A stretch of DNA of 54,360 bases, from assembly GCA_030666865.1 (NCBI GenBank), contig DAOUWZ010000005.1, positions 1-54,360 of the forward strand, in the 5' to 3' direction. The DNA is from a bacterium. Lineage in GTDB: Bacteria > Patescibacteriota > Patescibacteriia > S139-126. Every line of letters begins with the position of its first letter. The stretch's first letter is position 1. This document shows, in pieces, positions 24,006 through 32,790 of the stretch. A program made the translations under genes and the position numbers. The notes beneath the pieces are model-generated. The model searched no databases and was not told the origin of the DNA. It saw only the letters and a list, made by a program, of their open reading frames with translations.

Positions 24006-26723
24006 ATGCTTACATCAGAAACAAAACAAAGAATCAGCTCCCTGCGACAAATTCTTGTCGGCAAAGTACCTAATCCAACAGAACAAGTGGATCAAATCAC
24101 CAATGCGCTGATTTATAAATACATGGACGACATGGACCAGCAGGCAATCTCACTTGGCGGTAAGGCTGGTTTTTTTGTTGGTAAATATGAGAAATATGCA
24201 TGGAAAAACTTAATGGACACCAAAATTGGTGCGCAAGATAGAATGAATGTGTACACAGAAGCGCTTGAAAGTATGGGAACAAATAAAAATCTCTCTCCAG
24301 TGTTTCGTGATATCTTAAAAGGTGCTTTTCTGCCATATCGTTCACCAGAAACTTTAAATTTATTTTTACATGAGATAGATAGTTTTTCATACAGTCATAG
24401 CGAGGAATTAGGTAATGCATTTGAATACTTGCTTTCAATTATGGGATCACAAGGTGATGCTGGTATGTTCCGTACACCGCGCCACATTATTAATTTTATT
24501 GTAAAAGTTGTGAACCCGACAAAAGACGATACAGTGCTTGATCCAGCATGTGGTACGGCTGGTTTTCTTATATCTGCTTATAAACATATCAAAGGAGAGC
24601 ATGACGGCATAGATAACAAAACAGGTAAAAAGACAGATAAAGAAAAAACACTCACACCAGCACAAGTTAAAAAGATTCATAAAAACTTTTCTGGTTACGA
24701 TATCTCGCCAAGTATGACGAAGTTATCCCGTGCAAATATGTTTTTACACCAATTCCCAGATCCTCAAATTTACGAATACGATACATTAAGTTCAGAAGAA
24801 AGATGGAACGATAACTTTGATGTTATCCTTGCGAATCCTCCATTTATGAGTCCAAAAGGCGGAATTGTGCCGCACAGCAGATTTAGTATAAAAGCCAATC
24901 GCTCTGAGGTGCTTTTTGTGGACTATATTCTTGAGCACCTTAAACCAAAAGGGCGTGCTGGAATTATTGTACCCGAGGGGGTTGTTTTCCAATCTGGTAA
25001 TGCATATAAACAACTCCGCAAGGCACTCGTTGAGGATGGGCTTTGGGCCGTTGTGAGTTTGCCACAGGGCGTCTTCAATCCATATGCTGGGGTAAAAACC
25101 TCTATTTTACTTTTTGATAATAATGTCACCAAACAATCAGACGAAGTTTTGTTTGTGAAAATTGAGAATGACGGTTTTGACTTGGGTGCGCAACGCAGAT
25201 CGATTGAACAAAATGATTTGCCAAAAGCATTAGAGTTAATGAATAAATATAAAGAAAGTCTAAATAATAAGGATGTTTATTTGACTAGGCGAGATGTTAC
25301 GGAAAATGGCATTTTAATAGTTTCCAAAAAAGAGATTTTTGAAAACGATGACTACAATCTGAGTATTGATAGATATAAAAAAGATCCATTAGAGTATCTG
25401 AAAAATATTGTAAATATAAAAGAAAAAGAAATTCAGAAAAGTTTACAACCAGTTTTGGATTCAGTAAGTAGCTTTGTAAAATCTTCTGCTTTTTTACAAA
25501 TCCAAGATAATTTCAAAAAGATGGTTGAACAATATCAGAAAATATTAGAAGACGGTAAAATCAAAAAGATTATGGAAATACAAAAGAAGATCATCAAAGA
25601 AATAAAAGAACGCCAAAAATGGCCGATGGTGGAGTTGGGAGATGTTGCAACATTAATGACTGGAGGGACGCCAAAATCAACAAAAGAAGAGTATTATGGT
25701 GGTGATGTTAAATGGTTGGTGTCGGGCGATATTCATAAAGGGGAGGTTTTTGACTGTGATGGTCGTATAACAAACTTGGCGTTGCGTGAATCAAATACGA
25801 AGTTATTGCCAATTAACTCCGTACTAATTGCACTCAATGGGCAAGGCAAAACACGTGGAAGTGTTGCAATTTTGCGAGTGAAAGCAGCGTGTAATCAATC
25901 CCTTGTTTCAATAGAACCACAAAAAGAAAAATTGTTGCCAGAATTTCTTTTGTACGCACTAAGAAATATGTACCAAGAAATAAGGGGTATGACAGGTGAT
26001 AATCAGCGTAGTGGGCTAAACATGCCAATAATTCGCTCAATCAAGATTCCACTCCCCCCACTTGAAATCCAAAAACAAATCGTTGCAGAAATTGATGGGT
26101 ATCAAAAAGTTATTGATGGAGCAAAGCAGGTAGTAGAAAATTGGAAGCCAAATATAAAAAATGATCCAGATTGGAAAGTAGTTAAGCTAGAAAAAGTTTG
26201 TAAGTACGCAGGAGGGACACAGCCGCCAAAATCAACGTTCATTTATGAGTCGAAGGATGATTATATTCGTCTTCTTCAAATAAGAGACTATAAAAATGAC
26301 AATAATATTGTATATATACCTAAAAAAGAGAGGCATAAAATGTGTACCGAACAAGACATAATGATTGGAAGATACGGTCCACCAGTATTTCAAATACTAA
26401 AAGGAAAAGCCGGGGCGTACAATGTGGCTCTTATGAAGTGTTTACCAGATGAGTCTAAAATTACTAATGATTGGCTTTACTATTTCCTTTTATCTGAACG
26501 TGTACAGACAAAAATTATTGCCTTGTCTGAAAGAGTTAGGCAAGCTGGTGTCAGACCCGCTGATTTAGATAATTTAGATGTTGCTTTACCAACACTAGAT
26601 GTTCAAGTTCAAGTCGTAGATAAAATTAAAGAAGAGCAGAAAATGGTTGACCAGAACAAAAAATTGATTGGAATATTTGAGCAGAAAATCAAACAAAAAA
26701 TTAGCGAAGTTTGGGGGAAATAA
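24006..26723 (+). CDS. fused Type I modification and specificity protein (HsdM-HsdS)
   Basis: The 905-aa protein joins HsdM (about residues 1-470; SAM motif DPACGTAGFL near 178 and catalytic NPPF near 277) to HsdS. The HsdS part starts near residue 540 and holds two target recognition domains (MVELGDVATLMTGGTPKS and WKVVKLEKVCKYAGGTQPPKS), each followed by a helical conserved region (PLPPLEIQKQIV; TLDVQVQVVDKI). Normally these are separate subunits in an M2S1 complex. Two TRDs imply recognition of a split site. The frame is continuous through the junction, with no sign of a sequencing join. Confidence 0.92.
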   Translation: MLTSETKQRISSLRQILVGKVPNPTEQVDQITNALIYKYMDDMDQQAISLGGKAGFFVGKYEKYAWKNLMDTKIGAQDRMNVYTEALESMGTNKNLSPVFRDILKGAFLPYRSPETLNLFLHEIDSFSYSHSEELGNAFEYLLSIMGSQGDAGMFRTPRHIINFIVKVVNPTKDDTVLDPACGTAGFLISAYKHIKGEHDGIDNKTGKKTDKEKTLTPAQVKKIHKNFSGYDISPSMTKLSRANMFLHQFPDPQIYEYDTLSSEERWNDNFDVILANPPFMSPKGGIVPHSRFSIKANRSEVLFVDYILEHLKPKGRAGIIVPEGVVFQSGNAYKQLRKALVEDGLWAVVSLPQGVFNPYAGVKTSILLFDNNVTKQSDEVLFVKIENDGFDLGAQRRSIEQNDLPKALELMNKYKESLNNKDVYLTRRDVTENGILIVSKKEIFENDDYNLSIDRYKKDPLEYLKNIVNIKEKEIQKSLQPVLDSVSSFVKSSAFLQIQDNFKKMVEQYQKILEDGKIKKIMEIQKKIIKEIKERQKWPMVELGDVATLMTGGTPKSTKEEYYGGDVKWLVSGDIHKGEVFDCDGRITNLALRESNTKLLPINSVLIALNGQGKTRGSVAILRVKAACNQSLVSIEPQKEKLLPEFLLYALRNMYQEIRGMTGDNQRSGLNMPIIRSIKIPLPPLEIQKQIVAEIDGYQKVIDGAKQVVENWKPNIKNDPDWKVVKLEKVCKYAGGTQPPKSTFIYESKDDYIRLLQIRDYKNDNNIVYIPKKERHKMCTEQDIMIGRYGPPVFQILKGKAGAYNVALMKCLPDESKITNDWLYYFLLSERVQTKIIALSERVRQAGVRPADLDNLDVALPTLDVQVQVVDKIKEEQKMVDQNKKLIGIFEQKIKQKISEVWGK

Positions 26724-26735
26724 TTATTATGAGCT

Positions 26736-27770
26736 ATGAACCAAAATCTTGCAGAAAAAATAGAAAATCTTTGTTTGTATGTTTGTAATGCAAAAAAGTT
26801 TGGCTACGAGCAGAAGTTAAAAAAGGCTACAGAACATGAGCTTTACGACGCTGCGATTATTTACGCATGGAGCATTTTCATGCTTTTCATTTTTGAGAAA
26901 GTTTGGCAACTACGAGAGATTGAAAGATGTGAAGACGGAGACAGTTTTCTCACTGATGGAATTTTTCTGCAGCTGATAAACAAAGGAAAGCCGAGCGACA
27001 AACCAGCAGACTACTTTGATGGTAGTTTATTTTCACTCAATAAGCTGCAGGAAAATAATCAAGGAGAGGATAAAATAATAGGTAAATTGAAAGACGTTTT
27101 CAGGGGTGTAGATCAACAGTTTTTTAAAGAGGCTCAACAGATACTACAAAAAAGACATACTTCCGCACATGTTAATTCAGTAAATTTGTCTATTGATGAA
27201 TTAAATTATGTACTCGGAAAACTTATTGGCATAGCACAGGAAATACAAAATGATCACGAAAGGAAAATGCCAAAAGTATTTGAGTATTTAGATACTGTAA
27301 ATGAGTGGCACTTATCGGAATTTGATATGGTAAAAGTCCATGAGTTATTTGACCAAGACCAAACAGACGATATTTGTAAATACAGAAGTGTAACAAGATT
27401 GGTAAAAATACAAGATTTTTCTAGTGCCTCCGTTGATGAGATTAAAGAGCGGGCTATAAAGTATTTTTTAAAATCGTATAGTTATCAATCCGCATATGAT
27501 AATGGTGTGGAAATGATACTGCCCATTTTGCAATTTCTAGATGAAGATGATATAAAGCAAATTCTTACTGGAGTTTTTGAGAATGTACGAAATCAAATTT
27601 TAGATGCACGAAAAATTGAAGATATTTTTTGGGAGCTTTATCAACTTTCATCAAATAGCTTCCCTGATTTGCAGAGCAATTGGGAAGAGTTTATAAATAA
27701 GTTAGAGGCTGAAGAATGCACAGGCAATTTCCCAAAATTAATACCAGAGATAAAAAAAACTGAAGAATAA
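26736..27770 (+). CDS. unknown protein with HEPN-like motif, restriction-operon accessory
   Basis: The 344-aa, mainly helical protein is not recognised at family level. KRHTSAHVNS (about residues 138-147) fits the R-x4-H motif of HEPN ribonucleases, preceded by a hydrophobic helix (AIIYAWSIFMLFIFEKVW). It follows the HsdMS gene by 12 bases and is followed after one base by another HEPN-like gene, so it is probably cotranscribed with restriction. The HEPN assignment rests on one motif and context. Confidence 0.5.
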   Translation: MNQNLAEKIENLCLYVCNAKKFGYEQKLKKATEHELYDAAIIYAWSIFMLFIFEKVWQLREIERCEDGDSFLTDGIFLQLINKGKPSDKPADYFDGSLFSLNKLQENNQGEDKIIGKLKDVFRGVDQQFFKEAQQILQKRHTSAHVNSVNLSIDELNYVLGKLIGIAQEIQNDHERKMPKVFEYLDTVNEWHLSEFDMVKVHELFDQDQTDDICKYRSVTRLVKIQDFSSASVDEIKERAIKYFLKSYSYQSAYDNGVEMILPILQFLDEDDIKQILTGVFENVRNQILDARKIEDIFWELYQLSSNSFPDLQSNWEEFINKLEAEECTGNFPKLIPEIKKTEE

Positions 27771-27771
27771 A

Positions 27772-28638
27772 ATGAAACTACAACAGAAAACAATTACAAA
27801 ATTTCGAGAATTGATTAACGAGGAAACAGAATATAGGAGCGGACCAGCGCTAGTGGCGTTTTTTAATGATCTTGGCTCCAGTGACTCATACGGACAAGGA
27901 TTCCCTTCAAGATGGGTGTACACAGAAGACAGGTTGAAGGCTTTCAACGGAACTTCAAAAATGAACGAATGTATAAAAAGAATCTTTGCACCGATAAATT
28001 TTGTTGGTGATTTTAAAACTTTAGATAAGCATATTACTGATTTTAATCAGTATCTTGCGTTTGACGGATACAAAATTACAAGAAAAGGTCAGGTTGTAGT
28101 AGTTGGCAAATGCTCTGAATCGGATTTTGATAACGAAGTTGATGACAGTGAATCTGAGAATGAATTTATCGCGAAGGAGTTTAAAAAAGTAGCACTTAAC
28201 AAATTATGTTTAGATTCTGCGGTCACAAATGTATTACAACAACGTTTGAATGAGATTGAAAAATGCCTTAGCAAAAAAGCGGCTCTATCAGTAGTGATTT
28301 TATGTGGGGGTACATTAGAGGGTATTCTGATTGGAATGGCAAGTAAATATTCAAAAGAATTTAATAAATCAAAATGTGCATGTAAGAAGAAGGGTAAAGT
28401 TTTGCCGTTTTCAGATTGGAACTTGTCAGGTCTTATCGATACTGCTAAAGATGTCGGGTTGTTAGGTGAAGATGTGAAAAAATATAGTCATGCATTGCGT
28501 GATTTTAGGAATTACATACATCCGTATCAACAAGTGGCAAGTAGTTTTAGTCCACATAATCATACTGCAAAAATTAGTTGGCAGGTGTTGCAAGCAGCTA
28601 TATATGAAATATTTGAATATGAAAACAATAAAGAATGA
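27772..28638 (+). CDS. AbiJ-like protein with C-terminal HEPN-type motif
   Basis: The 288-aa protein has an N-terminal module (about residues 8-110) with PALVAFFNDLGSSDSYGQGFPSRW and a later LKAFNGT, similar to N-terminal domains found ahead of HEPN domains in AbiJ-type abortive infection proteins (recalled, not searched). The C-terminal half has HALRDFRNYIHPYQQ (about 242-256), a good HEPN Rx4-6H motif. HEPN effectors usually cut RNA to stop phage growth. Position after hsdR-hsdMS suggests a back-up triggered when restriction fails. Confidence 0.55.
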   Translation: MKLQQKTITKFRELINEETEYRSGPALVAFFNDLGSSDSYGQGFPSRWVYTEDRLKAFNGTSKMNECIKRIFAPINFVGDFKTLDKHITDFNQYLAFDGYKITRKGQVVVVGKCSESDFDNEVDDSESENEFIAKEFKKVALNKLCLDSAVTNVLQQRLNEIEKCLSKKAALSVVILCGGTLEGILIGMASKYSKEFNKSKCACKKKGKVLPFSDWNLSGLIDTAKDVGLLGEDVKKYSHALRDFRNYIHPYQQVASSFSPHNHTAKISWQVLQAAIYEIFEYENNKE

Positions 28639-28665
28639 GGGGATAAATTTGCATGTACATTGGGC

Positions 28666-28685
28666 ATATTGAGTAAACTCAATAT
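28666..28685. other. short perfect hairpin between defence genes
   Basis: ATATTGAG-taaa-CTCAATAT is a perfect 8-bp stem in the 75-bp gap before the PD-(D/E)XK gene. No T-run follows. It may be an mRNA processing or pausing site. Confidence 0.35.
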
Positions 28686-28713
28686 TACTTACTTCAGTAA
28701 TTAATTTAAATTT

Positions 28714-29466
28714 ATGTCCCAATACTACAATCCAATCAGAACCAGAAACATCTATGATCCTAAATCAGAAGATATTTTTAAGCTATCTCGTAGCAAAATA
28801 GATTTATTTATAGAATGTCCAAAATGTTTCTATATTGACCGACGACTTGGAACTGGGAGACCACCTGGATTTCCTTTTAACTTAAATAGTGCTGTAGATA
28901 CACTACTTAAGAAAGAATTTGATATTCATCGCGCTAACGATACTCAGCATCCATTGATAGAGAAATACGGAGTAGATGCTAAACCAGTAGCACATGAAGA
29001 TTTAGATATCTGGCGAGAGAATTTTAAAGGTGTGCAGTTTTATCATAAAAAAACTAATTTTATTATCACTGGTGCTATTGATGATCTTTGGATTAACTCA
29101 AAAGACGAATACATAGTGGTAGATTATAAAGCAACTAGCAAGAATGCAAAGATTGAAGCACTAGATCAAGATTGGCAGATTGGTTATAAAAGACAGATGG
29201 AGATATATCAGTGGTTATTGAGACAAAATGGATATAAAGTTTCTAATACTGGATATTTTGTGTATTGTAATGGTGATACTGATAAAAAAGCTTTTGATGC
29301 CAAACTTGAATTTGATATTACTTTAATTTCATATACTGGTAATGATGCATGGATAGAAGATACTATCATCAAAGCACATAAATGTTTGCAATCAAATAAA
29401 ATCCCACAATCAGGGAATGATTGTGATTATTGTGCTTATGTGGAGGCGAGGGGTAAAGTGAATTAA
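28714..29466 (+). CDS. PD-(D/E)XK superfamily nuclease (RecB/Cas4-like)
   Basis: The 250-aa protein shows the RecB-family layout: SKIDLFIECPKCFYIDRR at the N-terminus, TGAIDDLW (GxxD, about residue 118), IVVDYKAT (DxK, about 140) and a Q-Y/R helix (WQIGYKRQMEIYQWLLR). Cys pairs CPKC (about 35) and CDYC (about 236) are placed as in Cas4/AddB nucleases with an iron-sulfur cluster. No CRISPR or cas gene is present, so a repair or defence exonuclease is likelier than Cas4. Confidence 0.75.
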   Translation: MSQYYNPIRTRNIYDPKSEDIFKLSRSKIDLFIECPKCFYIDRRLGTGRPPGFPFNLNSAVDTLLKKEFDIHRANDTQHPLIEKYGVDAKPVAHEDLDIWRENFKGVQFYHKKTNFIITGAIDDLWINSKDEYIVVDYKATSKNAKIEALDQDWQIGYKRQMEIYQWLLRQNGYKVSNTGYFVYCNGDTDKKAFDAKLEFDITLISYTGNDAWIEDTIIKAHKCLQSNKIPQSGNDCDYCAYVEARGKVN

Positions 29467-29475
29467 TATTTTTAT

Positions 29476-29988
29476 ATGTCAGAATTAGATTTAAGACATC
29501 CTTCTATACAAGGTTATCCAAAAGAAGAGATGGTGTTGTTAATAGATTTGTATAGATTGATTTCTATATTTGGATCTAGTGAGTATATTTCAACTTTTCG
29601 TAGTGATAGAGATGATATTTCGCATTATAGTATTAATGCAATATTTCGTAATTTTGAATATACTGAGATTTCAAGGTTACTAATTTCATTAGCAGCTCAA
29701 TTACGAAATATACTAGATAATAATTGTGATATAGATGAAAAACAAGAATTTATTGTTGGAGAAATTAAACATCAAAAGAAAGAAGAAAAAGAAGATTTAT
29801 TACTTAGAGATGCGTGTAATAAAATATTACATGCTGAAAATATTAATTTTGATTTAAGTGAAAATAATACTATATATAGTGGTTATTTAAATCCAATAAT
29901 ATATTTATATTCTAATAATTCTGAATATAATTGGAAGGCAAAATTAGATATAAAAAGTTTCACAAAGTGTATTTTTAAAAATATTTAG
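29476..29988 (+). CDS. unknown helical protein, weak HEPN-like motif
   Basis: The 170-aa protein is not recognised. LRDACNKILHAENI (about residues 113-126) resembles the R-x(n)-H motif region of HEPN-like proteins but spacing is longer than usual (Rx7H). It starts nine bases after the nuclease gene. A defence role is inferred from context only. Confidence 0.4.
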   Translation: MSELDLRHPSIQGYPKEEMVLLIDLYRLISIFGSSEYISTFRSDRDDISHYSINAIFRNFEYTEISRLLISLAAQLRNILDNNCDIDEKQEFIVGEIKHQKKEEKEDLLLRDACNKILHAENINFDLSENNTIYSGYLNPIIYLYSNNSEYNWKAKLDIKSFTKCIFKNI

Positions 29989-30033
29989 TGTTATTAGTTA
30001 AGTCGAAAATAAAGCATTCATTAGAATAGTATT

Positions 30034-30405
30034 ATGGTTAAAAAACAAAATGAACTTAAAAGTAAATTTACTAAATTGATCAAAAGTAATAATTTTAGTT
30101 TCGACGATTTATCACAAATATCGACAGAACAAGGAGTGTATATTATTTATAGTAATAGGAATAAAGTTTTACATGTAGGTAGAACTGTTAGAGCAAGAAA
30201 TGGATTAAAGCAGAGATTGACAGATCATAAACGAGGGCAATCTAGTTTTGTTAAAAAAGGGTTGAAAGGTGATAGAGATAGATTAAGAAATTGTCATTTT
30301 AAATATATAGTAGAAGATAATAATAGAATTAGAGCATTATTAGAATGCTATACAATTGGAGGGTTATACCCTGAACATATTGGCTTAGGAAAAAGAAAAA
30401 AATAG
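30034..30405 (+). CDS. GIY-YIG domain protein at the island edge
   Basis: The 123-aa protein has GVYIIYSNRNKVLHVGRT (GIY-YIG core, about residues 33-50), then RNGLKQRLTDHKRGQSSF and RALLECYTIGGLYPEH with the Glu typical of the family. It is a probable nuclease, unrelated at sequence level to the small GIY-YIG protein at 15217. Its stop codon abuts the 13-bp repeat at 30405-30417. Confidence 0.65.
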   Translation: MVKKQNELKSKFTKLIKSNNFSFDDLSQISTEQGVYIIYSNRNKVLHVGRTVRARNGLKQRLTDHKRGQSSFVKKGLKGDRDRLRNCHFKYIVEDNNRIRALLECYTIGGLYPEHIGLGKRKK

Positions 30406-30417
30406 TTCTAGACCGAG
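30405..30417. other. putative right attachment repeat of the mobile island
   Basis: GTTCTAGACCGAG is identical to 15589-15601 and in the same orientation. It begins at the last base of the GIY-YIG gene. Confidence 0.5.
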
Positions 30418-30570
30418 GTTTGAATAAGACACCAAGACACCCCTTTTTATAGTGTCTCATTTGTCTCATTCACTCCGACCGAGAGGGGTTGTACTAGTCT
30501 ATGAATGAGTGCTAGAATACCTCTAAGGTTACCACACTACATTGGTACTAGACCGTGTGTGTGAGCCATG
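30418..30570. other. noncoding tail beyond the putative attachment repeat
   Basis: The stretch contains CCGACCGAGAGG (like 15557-15565), GGTACTAGACCG, and GAGCCAT at 30563, which is also the end of tRNA-Gln plus one base (15531-15537). These shared words suggest remnants of the same attachment region or an older boundary. No gene is seen. Confidence 0.35.
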
Positions 30571-30603
30571 AAAAAATCAACATCTCACGATGTTGGTTTT
30601 TTT
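30571..30603. terminator. hairpin terminator after the island
   Basis: ATCAACATC-tcac-GATGTTGGT with one G-T pair is followed by TTTTTTT and preceded by AAAAAA, so it could work on both strands. Its place right after GAGCCAT fits an original tRNA-Gln terminator displaced by integration, which is inference. Confidence 0.65.
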
Positions 30604-30617
30604 ATAGTTCTGAAATA

Positions 30618-30830
30618 GATAGGGAATCGAACGGGTACGAGAGAGGCAATCCCGCGTTAGCGGGAGTAGACGAGCGACAAATAATCCGAGCTGACGCAGG
30701 ATTATTTGGTACCCCGGGCAACGAAGCCCTGAAAGGGCAAGGCGAAATTCCCTGCCTGCTCCTCGAGTCTGAGCACGAGGCTCACCTTAGAGCGATGACC
30801 GGCAGGCAGGTCGTCCGACTGTGAGGCTTT
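30618..30830. other. GC-rich, hairpin-dense stretch
   Basis: Stems in order: TCCCGC-gtta-GCGGGA (30650-30665); AAATAATCC/GGATTATTT (30679-30707); GCCCT-gaa-AGGGC (30726-30738); CCTCG/CGAGG (30761-30780) inside CCTGCCTGC/GCAGGCAGG (30751-30810), the latter a long form of the dispersed palindrome. Minus-strand GTTCGATTCCCT-a-TCT (30617-30632) matches the tRNA-Gln T arm at 15 of 16 bases. The 89-aa track ORF here is not convincing. A structured RNA or stacked palindromes are possible. Confidence 0.5.
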
Positions 30831-30840
30831 AATAAAAAGC

Positions 30841-30870
30841 AAGCCCGGAAAATTAAAAGTTCCGGGCTTT
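30841..30870 (-). terminator. terminator of the HAD gene
   Basis: AAGCCCGGAA and TTCCGGGCTT form a perfect 10-bp stem. On the minus strand it is followed by GCTTTTTATT, downstream of the HAD gene stop. It may also work on the plus strand. Confidence 0.7.
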
Positions 30871-30900
30871 ACTATTAAAGATGAAATGGCTTGCTTGTTT

Positions 30901-31860
30901 TTACAAGAGAGTGGAGATAATTTCTCTAAATGACAAGCCTTTTTTAAATGCCTCTACGGCATTTTTTTTATAAAAAACATTAGCGATATCTTCCCAGTCA
31001 TTAAAAGAGAAGAAATTTTTAAGTGAACCATTCGTATTTTGGTTAGGGTTAAACCAACCAAAAGGTACGCCGGCAACTTCTGCCAATTTACCGTCTTTGA
31101 TCGGATCATCACCGAAATAGATCATCCTTTGGCGGCTTTCCATGAGGAATCTAACTAGTTGGAGTTGATTGGTCATTGCACCATGAATGACGGAAAACCA
31201 CATGAGGTGAATTAAATCAAATAAAGTAACAGATGGTTTAATTCGCATTGCTTGTTTTTTTGGATATGCTCGTCCTCTCATTTCATCATCAGTTAGAAGT
31301 ATTGGTGGACAAGGAAGCCCCCATACTTTGAAAGTCTCTTGAATAAACTTCTCATGGCCAGATGAAAGAATGGCTAACTGGATGTTTACTGAGTTATTAT
31401 TTATCTTTTTTATCATTTTCAGGAATTCCAGAATTCCTTTACAGGGACGAGGCCAAGTTTCTCTAATTTCTTTTGCTAGATATTCCAGCTTAGAGCGGAC
31501 TAACATTTCTGTGATAACACCATTTGGATTCCAAGAATTGGCTTGAGGCCATTCAAGTGGATGTCCTTTACCTTCAGGAACCAACCCATTAAGAAGTTCG
31601 TGGTTTTTTACAAAGAATTGCTTGGCTGCTTGGATTAAACTTTCTTTGTTTCCTTTCGAGAGAATTGCCTCAACCAGTTCTCCTGGAGCTCTATTTTCAA
31701 GTCGACCAATTTTGTTGAATACACTCAGTCCCGTATTTCCAAAGACTGATTTAACAGCATGTGTATATGCTTCATTGACGCCGATGCCATTAGGGCTCAG
31801 CTCGAAAGTATTTGCAACACATCCGTCAAAATCACAAATAACTAGATATTCTTGTATCAT
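30901..31860 (-). CDS. HAD-superfamily hydrolase
   Basis: The 319-aa protein has HAD motif I DFDGCVANT (residues 9-17), motif II LSSG (about 165), a Lys-containing segment GRAYPKKQ and motif IV YFGDDPIKDG (about 249-258). A helical cap insert lies between motifs I and II. Most such enzymes are phosphatases; the substrate cannot be told. The start has a strong Shine-Dalgarno (GGAGGG). The 31861-32092 gap upstream shows no gene. Confidence 0.8.
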   Translation of the reverse strand: MIQEYLVICDFDGCVANTFELSPNGIGVNEAYTHAVKSVFGNTGLSVFNKIGRLENRAPGELVEAILSKGNKESLIQAAKQFFVKNHELLNGLVPEGKGHPLEWPQANSWNPNGVITEMLVRSKLEYLAKEIRETWPRPCKGILEFLKMIKKINNNSVNIQLAILSSGHEKFIQETFKVWGLPCPPILLTDDEMRGRAYPKKQAMRIKPSVTLFDLIHLMWFSVIHGAMTNQLQLVRFLMESRQRMIYFGDDPIKDGKLAEVAGVPFGWFNPNQNTNGSLKNFFSFNDWEDIANVFYKKNAVEAFKKGLSFREIISTLL

Positions 31861-32092
31861 GATATTGCCCTCCTATATGGCTTATCAAAAAGTTTATTGT
31901 TAGCAAATATTTATTATTTATATTGAAAAGAACCAAGTGTTATTATTAGTCTTTTATCCTTACTTTTTAGGATTTTTTATTATAGAATAAAATATTATTA
32001 AAAGCAACTTTTTATTAAAATTAGATAAAAATCAACTTGAAAGCATTTATTAAAAATGTTAAATTAAATAAAAGTAGCTTATTAAATATTTT

Positions 32093-32623
32093 ATGGATCC
32101 AAACAATTGGTATGTAATTACAGGCGCTCCTTCAGCTGGTAAAACTACTTTGATTAAATTATTAGAGGAAAGGGGCTACGATGTTGTTCATGAAGTGGCT
32201 AGAGTTTATATCGATCAAGAAATAGAGAAAGGAAAAACTATTGATCACATACGTCGTGATGAATTTTTGTTTCAAAATATTGTATTAAAAATGAAAATCG
32301 AGATAGAAAATAATTTACCAAAGGGGAAAATTATTTTTTTTGACAGAGGTATTCCTGACACCGAGGCTTATTATAAATTATATGGAAAAGAAAATGATGA
32401 ATTTTTAAAAGAGGCTATCGATAATTGTTTATATAAAAAGATTTTTTTACTTGATTTTTTCAATATGCATAAGGATTATGCCAGAACGGAAAACAGCGAA
32501 AAACAAATAAAAATTCATGATTTGTTAGAAAAAAGTTATCTGAAAACAAATATTCCTATTGTTAAAGTGCCAAAAATGAAATCAAAAGAGGATAGATTAA
32601 ATTTTGTTTTGGATAATTTATAG
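32093..32623 (+). CDS. P-loop ATPase/kinase of the AAA_28 type
   Basis: The 176-aa protein has Walker A GAPSAGKTT (residues 10-18), EVARVYIDQEIEKGK and FFDRGIPDTEAYYKLYG, the layout of the AAA_28 predicted ATPases related to the NadR kinase domain. The molecule phosphorylated is unknown. Given three NAPRT genes in the window, a link to nucleotide or NAD metabolism is possible but unproven. Confidence 0.7.
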   Translation: MDPNNWYVITGAPSAGKTTLIKLLEERGYDVVHEVARVYIDQEIEKGKTIDHIRRDEFLFQNIVLKMKIEIENNLPKGKIIFFDRGIPDTEAYYKLYGKENDEFLKEAIDNCLYKKIFLLDFFNMHKDYARTENSEKQIKIHDLLEKSYLKTNIPIVKVPKMKSKEDRLNFVLDNL

Positions 32624-32790
32624 TTTGAAAATAACCATACATCCAGAATGCATTGAACTAATACAATAATTTGTAATGTCAAGATAGTTGATATATAATC
32701 AATAATAGCTATGTATTTGAGATTTCTAATGATCAGATTAGTTTTTTTTATATAAAAAAAATAATAAAAATATTTAATTAAAAAAAATGT

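Noticed and set aside
28714-29466. Cas4 of a CRISPR system
   Set aside because: No repeat array or other cas gene is present; RecB-like nuclease is the safer call.
30617-30632. Minus-strand tRNA gene suggested by GTTCGATTCCCT
   Set aside because: No pairing T stem, acceptor stem or anticodon arm can be built around it; at most a fragment.
30555-30824. 89-aa ORF in the GC-rich hairpin region
   Set aside because: It reads through a terminator and several perfect hairpins, and looks like a by-product of higher GC.
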